A program made the translations under genes and the position numbers. A stretch of DNA of 64,000 nucleotides from G965237725 sp965237725. GTDB lineage: Bacteria > Pseudomonadota > Gammaproteobacteria > Arenicellales > Poriferihabitantaceae. This document shows, piece by piece, positions 62,087 to 64,000 of the stretch. The number at the start of each line of letters is the position of its first letter. The first letter of the stretch is position 1. The notes under the pieces are model-generated. The model was not told the origin of the DNA. It did not search any database and worked only from the letters and a program-made list of their open reading frames with translations. The stretch is from contig OZ250151.1 of NCBI GenBank assembly GCA_965237725.1, forward strand, positions 1,426,001-1,490,000, in the 5' to 3' direction.

Positions 62087-62812
62087 TTAGGACCTGTGCC
62101 TGCCCGGTAATTTGTCAGTTTCGGATTTTATCCACGACTCTATCTGCTGATTTATTTCTCGGGTTTTCTTGCCCCGCGGGTCTATAGCAGGACCAATTCT
62201 CAAATCTATGATTCCGGGATATTTCAGGAAACTACTTTTTGGCCAAAACGCGCCAGCATTATGCGCAACGGGTAGAATTTTATGTCCGGATTTTGTTGCA
62301 ATCATCGCGCCACCGATCTGAAACTTTCCCAGTTTACCGGTTGGTCTTCGCGTACCCTCGGGGAATATTACCAGCCAACGCCCTTCCTTGAGCCGGATAA
62401 TGCCTTGGCGCACCAGTTGGTCCAGTGCTCGAGTTTTTTTTGATCGGTCAATGGCAATGGGCCGATTTAACGCCAACCCCCATCCAAAAAAGGGAATCCA
62501 CAGCAGTTCTTTTTTCAACAGATACGACTGTGGTGGAAATACCAGCTGAAAGAATAATGTCTCCCAGGCGGACTGGTGATTGGAAATTATGACTGAAGGC
62601 TGGTCTGGTATGTTTTCAGTGCCGTGTATTCGAACGGTTATGTGACACAGTTTCTCCAGCGACCAGATATTAAATCTTGCCCAGATGCCAATCACCTTTG
62701 CTCGCGTCAATGATGGCAAAAATGCACAACACAACGCAATTAAACAAACCACTACAGCACTAATTACTTGTCCACATAAGTAAATTAACGAGCGTAGCCC
62801 AAGCATGCGCAA
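62087..62812 (-). CDS. plsC: 1-acyl-sn-glycerol-3-phosphate acyltransferase
   Basis: 241 residues of phosphatidic acid synthesis, with a membrane helix near residues 12-33. The catalytic motif ISNHQSAWETLFFQ is of the H-x4-E variant seen in relatives of this gene, where the classic form is H-x4-D. FPEGTRRPTGKLGKF is the second motif. It is 13 bases downstream of gmhB on the minus strand, an order (glyS, gmhB, plsC) shared with many gammaproteobacteria. Confidence 0.94.
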   Translation of the reverse strand: MRMLGLRSLIYLCGQVISAVVVCLIALCCAFLPSLTRAKVIGIWARFNIWSLEKLCHITVRIHGTENIPDQPSVIISNHQSAWETLFFQLVFPPQSYLLKKELLWIPFFGWGLALNRPIAIDRSKKTRALDQLVRQGIIRLKEGRWLVIFPEGTRRPTGKLGKFQIGGAMIATKSGHKILPVAHNAGAFWPKSSFLKYPGIIDLRIGPAIDPRGKKTREINQQIESWIKSETDKLPGRHRS

Positions 62813-62825
62813 TTCGCTATTATTG

Positions 62826-63395
62826 CTAGATAGTAGTCGTTAACAAATTGTCAACGAAGCTGCTCAAATCCCGATAAACAGGCACATTGACAATTTCTTC
62901 GGGAAATCCAATTTTGGAAATCTCCGCAATACTTTTCATTCCTTTTCCTGTTTCAACCAGCACCGGCTTAGCGCCCGCTGCTACTGCTGCCTGCAAATCA
63001 CGCACCGAATCCCCCACCGCATAGACATCTTTTAAATTACATTTTAGCCGGTCTGCCATTTCAAGAAACAGACCTGGTTTAGGCTTTCTGCAATTACATT
63101 CATCGTCCAAACCATGGGGGCAAAAAAATATCGAGCTTATCTCACCACCAAAGCGATGCAATTCTTCGATCATTTTTTCATGAATTCGGTTTAGTGCGTT
63201 TATCGTATATAAACCTCGCGAGATTCCGGATTGATTGGTAATAACTACCACTCGATAGTCCCCCCTGCAAAGCTTTGAAATTGCTTCCAGGCTTCCTGGA
63301 ATGGCCTCCCACTCTTCTTCAGATTTTATAAAGTTATCTGAATCCTGATTAATCACCCCATCGCGATCGAGAATAATTAGCTTGCTGTTGCTCAT
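62826..63395 (-). CDS. gmhB: D-glycero-beta-D-manno-heptose-1,7-bisphosphate 7-phosphatase
   Basis: A 189-residue HAD phosphatase of the LPS heptose pathway. ILDRDGVIN holds the nucleophile Asp and general acid, and VVITNQSGISRG is the second motif. The zinc-binding CPHGLDDECNCRKPKPG is typical of GmhB, and AVGDSVRDLQAAVAAGA closes the active site. It supplies the core heptose that GT9-type enzymes use. Confidence 0.95.
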   Translation of the reverse strand: MSNSKLIILDRDGVINQDSDNFIKSEEEWEAIPGSLEAISKLCRGDYRVVVITNQSGISRGLYTINALNRIHEKMIEELHRFGGEISSIFFCPHGLDDECNCRKPKPGLFLEMADRLKCNLKDVYAVGDSVRDLQAAVAAGAKPVLVETGKGMKSIAEISKIGFPEEIVNVPVYRDLSSFVDNLLTTTI

Positions 63396-63419
63396 AGCTT
63401 AAGAATAATCGGGGGCACT

Positions 63420-63755
63420 TTATTCGGGAGTATCAAATGCGGATACACGAATCCGACCATCTACCATGCGGCTCGATCGTTGATTAATTTTTTCCATTTT
63501 TTCCCAAAATGCTTGATTTAAATCAAAATCAGTTGAAATGGCATTGCCCATTACCAGGATCATCAAATCCGCACACTCCTCGGCGAGATCGCTTAGCGGC
63601 TTGCCCTTGGTAACGCAAGCTGAGAGCTCCCCCAGTTCTTCCGCCATCAGAGACACGCGGTAGACCATGTCCTCACCACCGTGCTTGTTAAATTCATGCT
63701 TATCATGAAATGCCGCAACGGCCGCCATCATTTCACTAAATGAATCTTTTTTCAT
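63420..63755 (-). CDS. MazG-like nucleotide pyrophosphohydrolase
   Basis: 111 residues, all-alpha NTP pyrophosphohydrolase-like. The metal-binding motif pairs are MAEELGELSACV and LAEECADLMILVM, matching E-x-x-E ... E-x-x-D. It is shorter than the 260-residue MazG of E. coli, and a single-domain MazG-like protein is the better label. It is inserted between glyS and gmhB with 24 bases on both sides, so it belongs to that operon. Its substrate is unknown. Confidence 0.83.
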   Translation of the reverse strand: MKKDSFSEMMAAVAAFHDKHEFNKHGGEDMVYRVSLMAEELGELSACVTKGKPLSDLAEECADLMILVMGNAISTDFDLNQAFWEKMEKINQRSSRMVDGRIRVSAFDTPE

Positions 63756-63780
63756 TGAAAGTTTCGGGCTATCACAAAAT

Positions 63781-64000
63781 CAATCAATTTTGATCCGTGA
63801 AATATCCGCCACACCCAAAAACAATTGTCGAATTTTCATCAACAATGCGATTCGATTATCCCTAATTGATTTGTCTTCGTGCATGACCAAAACCTGATCA
63901 AAAAATTGATCTATGGGTGTCCTCAAGGTTGCCAGTCTCTCGAAACCAGTATCATACCTATTTTCTGCAAAGCATGCGGTGACTTCCTTGCTAATCGCCT
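63781..64000 (-). CDS. glyS: Glycyl-tRNA synthetase beta subunit, C-terminal part (cut by window end)
   Basis: About 72 residues to a TGA at 63781, translated by hand. The sequence LRTPIDQFFDQVLVMHED, followed by IRDNRIALLMKIRQLFLGVADIS, matches the anticodon-binding end of GlyS, and the end is normal. The rest lies outside the window. The order glyS, MazG-like, gmhB, plsC supports it. Confidence 0.93.

Overview
The window looks like a chromosomal piece of a gammaproteobacterium whose order I cannot name. The evidence is a conserved housekeeping backbone: clpB under a heat-shock-type promoter, rimO, gspA/gspB, glmU-glmS, pdxA-rsmA, and plsC-gmhB running into glyS. A type IV pilin with a sigma-54 promoter fits the same group. 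No rRNA, tRNA, CRISPR array or transposase gene was seen.

Layout. (1) 1-2060, minus strand: a large GT-C/TPR membrane protein cut by the window edge, and a type IV pilin. (2) 2.2-31.8 kb, plus strand: a long, visibly A+T-rich surface-polysaccharide cluster. It holds glycosyltransferases, a TagF-like glycerophosphotransferase and an unusual four-gene module (SDR, dehydroquinate-synthase-like, CMP-sugar synthetase-like, MhpD-like hydratase). It also holds a complete CDP-tyvelose pathway (rfbF-G-H, a short reductase, a paratose-synthase-like SDR, rfbE), a winged-helix regulator whose start codon lies inside a 47-bp perfect palindrome, and a Wzm/Wzt ABC exporter. Four methyltransferase-like proteins, a GT9 enzyme, an 80-aa three-repeat protein, a dehydrogenase/oxidoreductase/tandem-SIS module and two DUF115-type proteins complete it. 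(3) 31.9-41.3 kb: housekeeping genes clpB, rimO, gspB, gspA, glmU and glmS, with a cluster of short palindromic repeats at 34.5-34.8 kb. (4) 41.3-58.1 kb: a second polysaccharide region, mostly minus strand, with two sulfotransferases, many glycosyltransferases, ExbB/ExbD, a glutamine-dependent asparagine synthetase, a GT-C membrane protein, an SGNH protein, an FkbM methyltransferase and a second Wzm/Wzt pair. (5) 58.3-64 kb: a lipoprotein, an alkyltransferase-like protein, a retropepsin-like protease, a 162-bp MITE-like element, pdxA, rsmA, plsC, gmhB, a MazG-like hydrolase and the end of glyS.

How the genes fit together (inference). The first cluster could make a tyvelose-containing, methylated glycan exported through an ABC transporter, because no Wzx flippase or Wzy polymerase was recognised there. 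The SDR/DHQS-like/NeuA-like/MhpD-like module suggests a CMP-activated 2-keto acid or carbocyclic residue. The two DUF115-type proteins, a superfamily that includes transferases using CMP-nonulosonates, are plausible transferases for it. The second cluster encodes a separate, possibly sulfated glycan with its own exporter. GlmU and GlmS, which supply UDP-GlcNAc, lie next to it.
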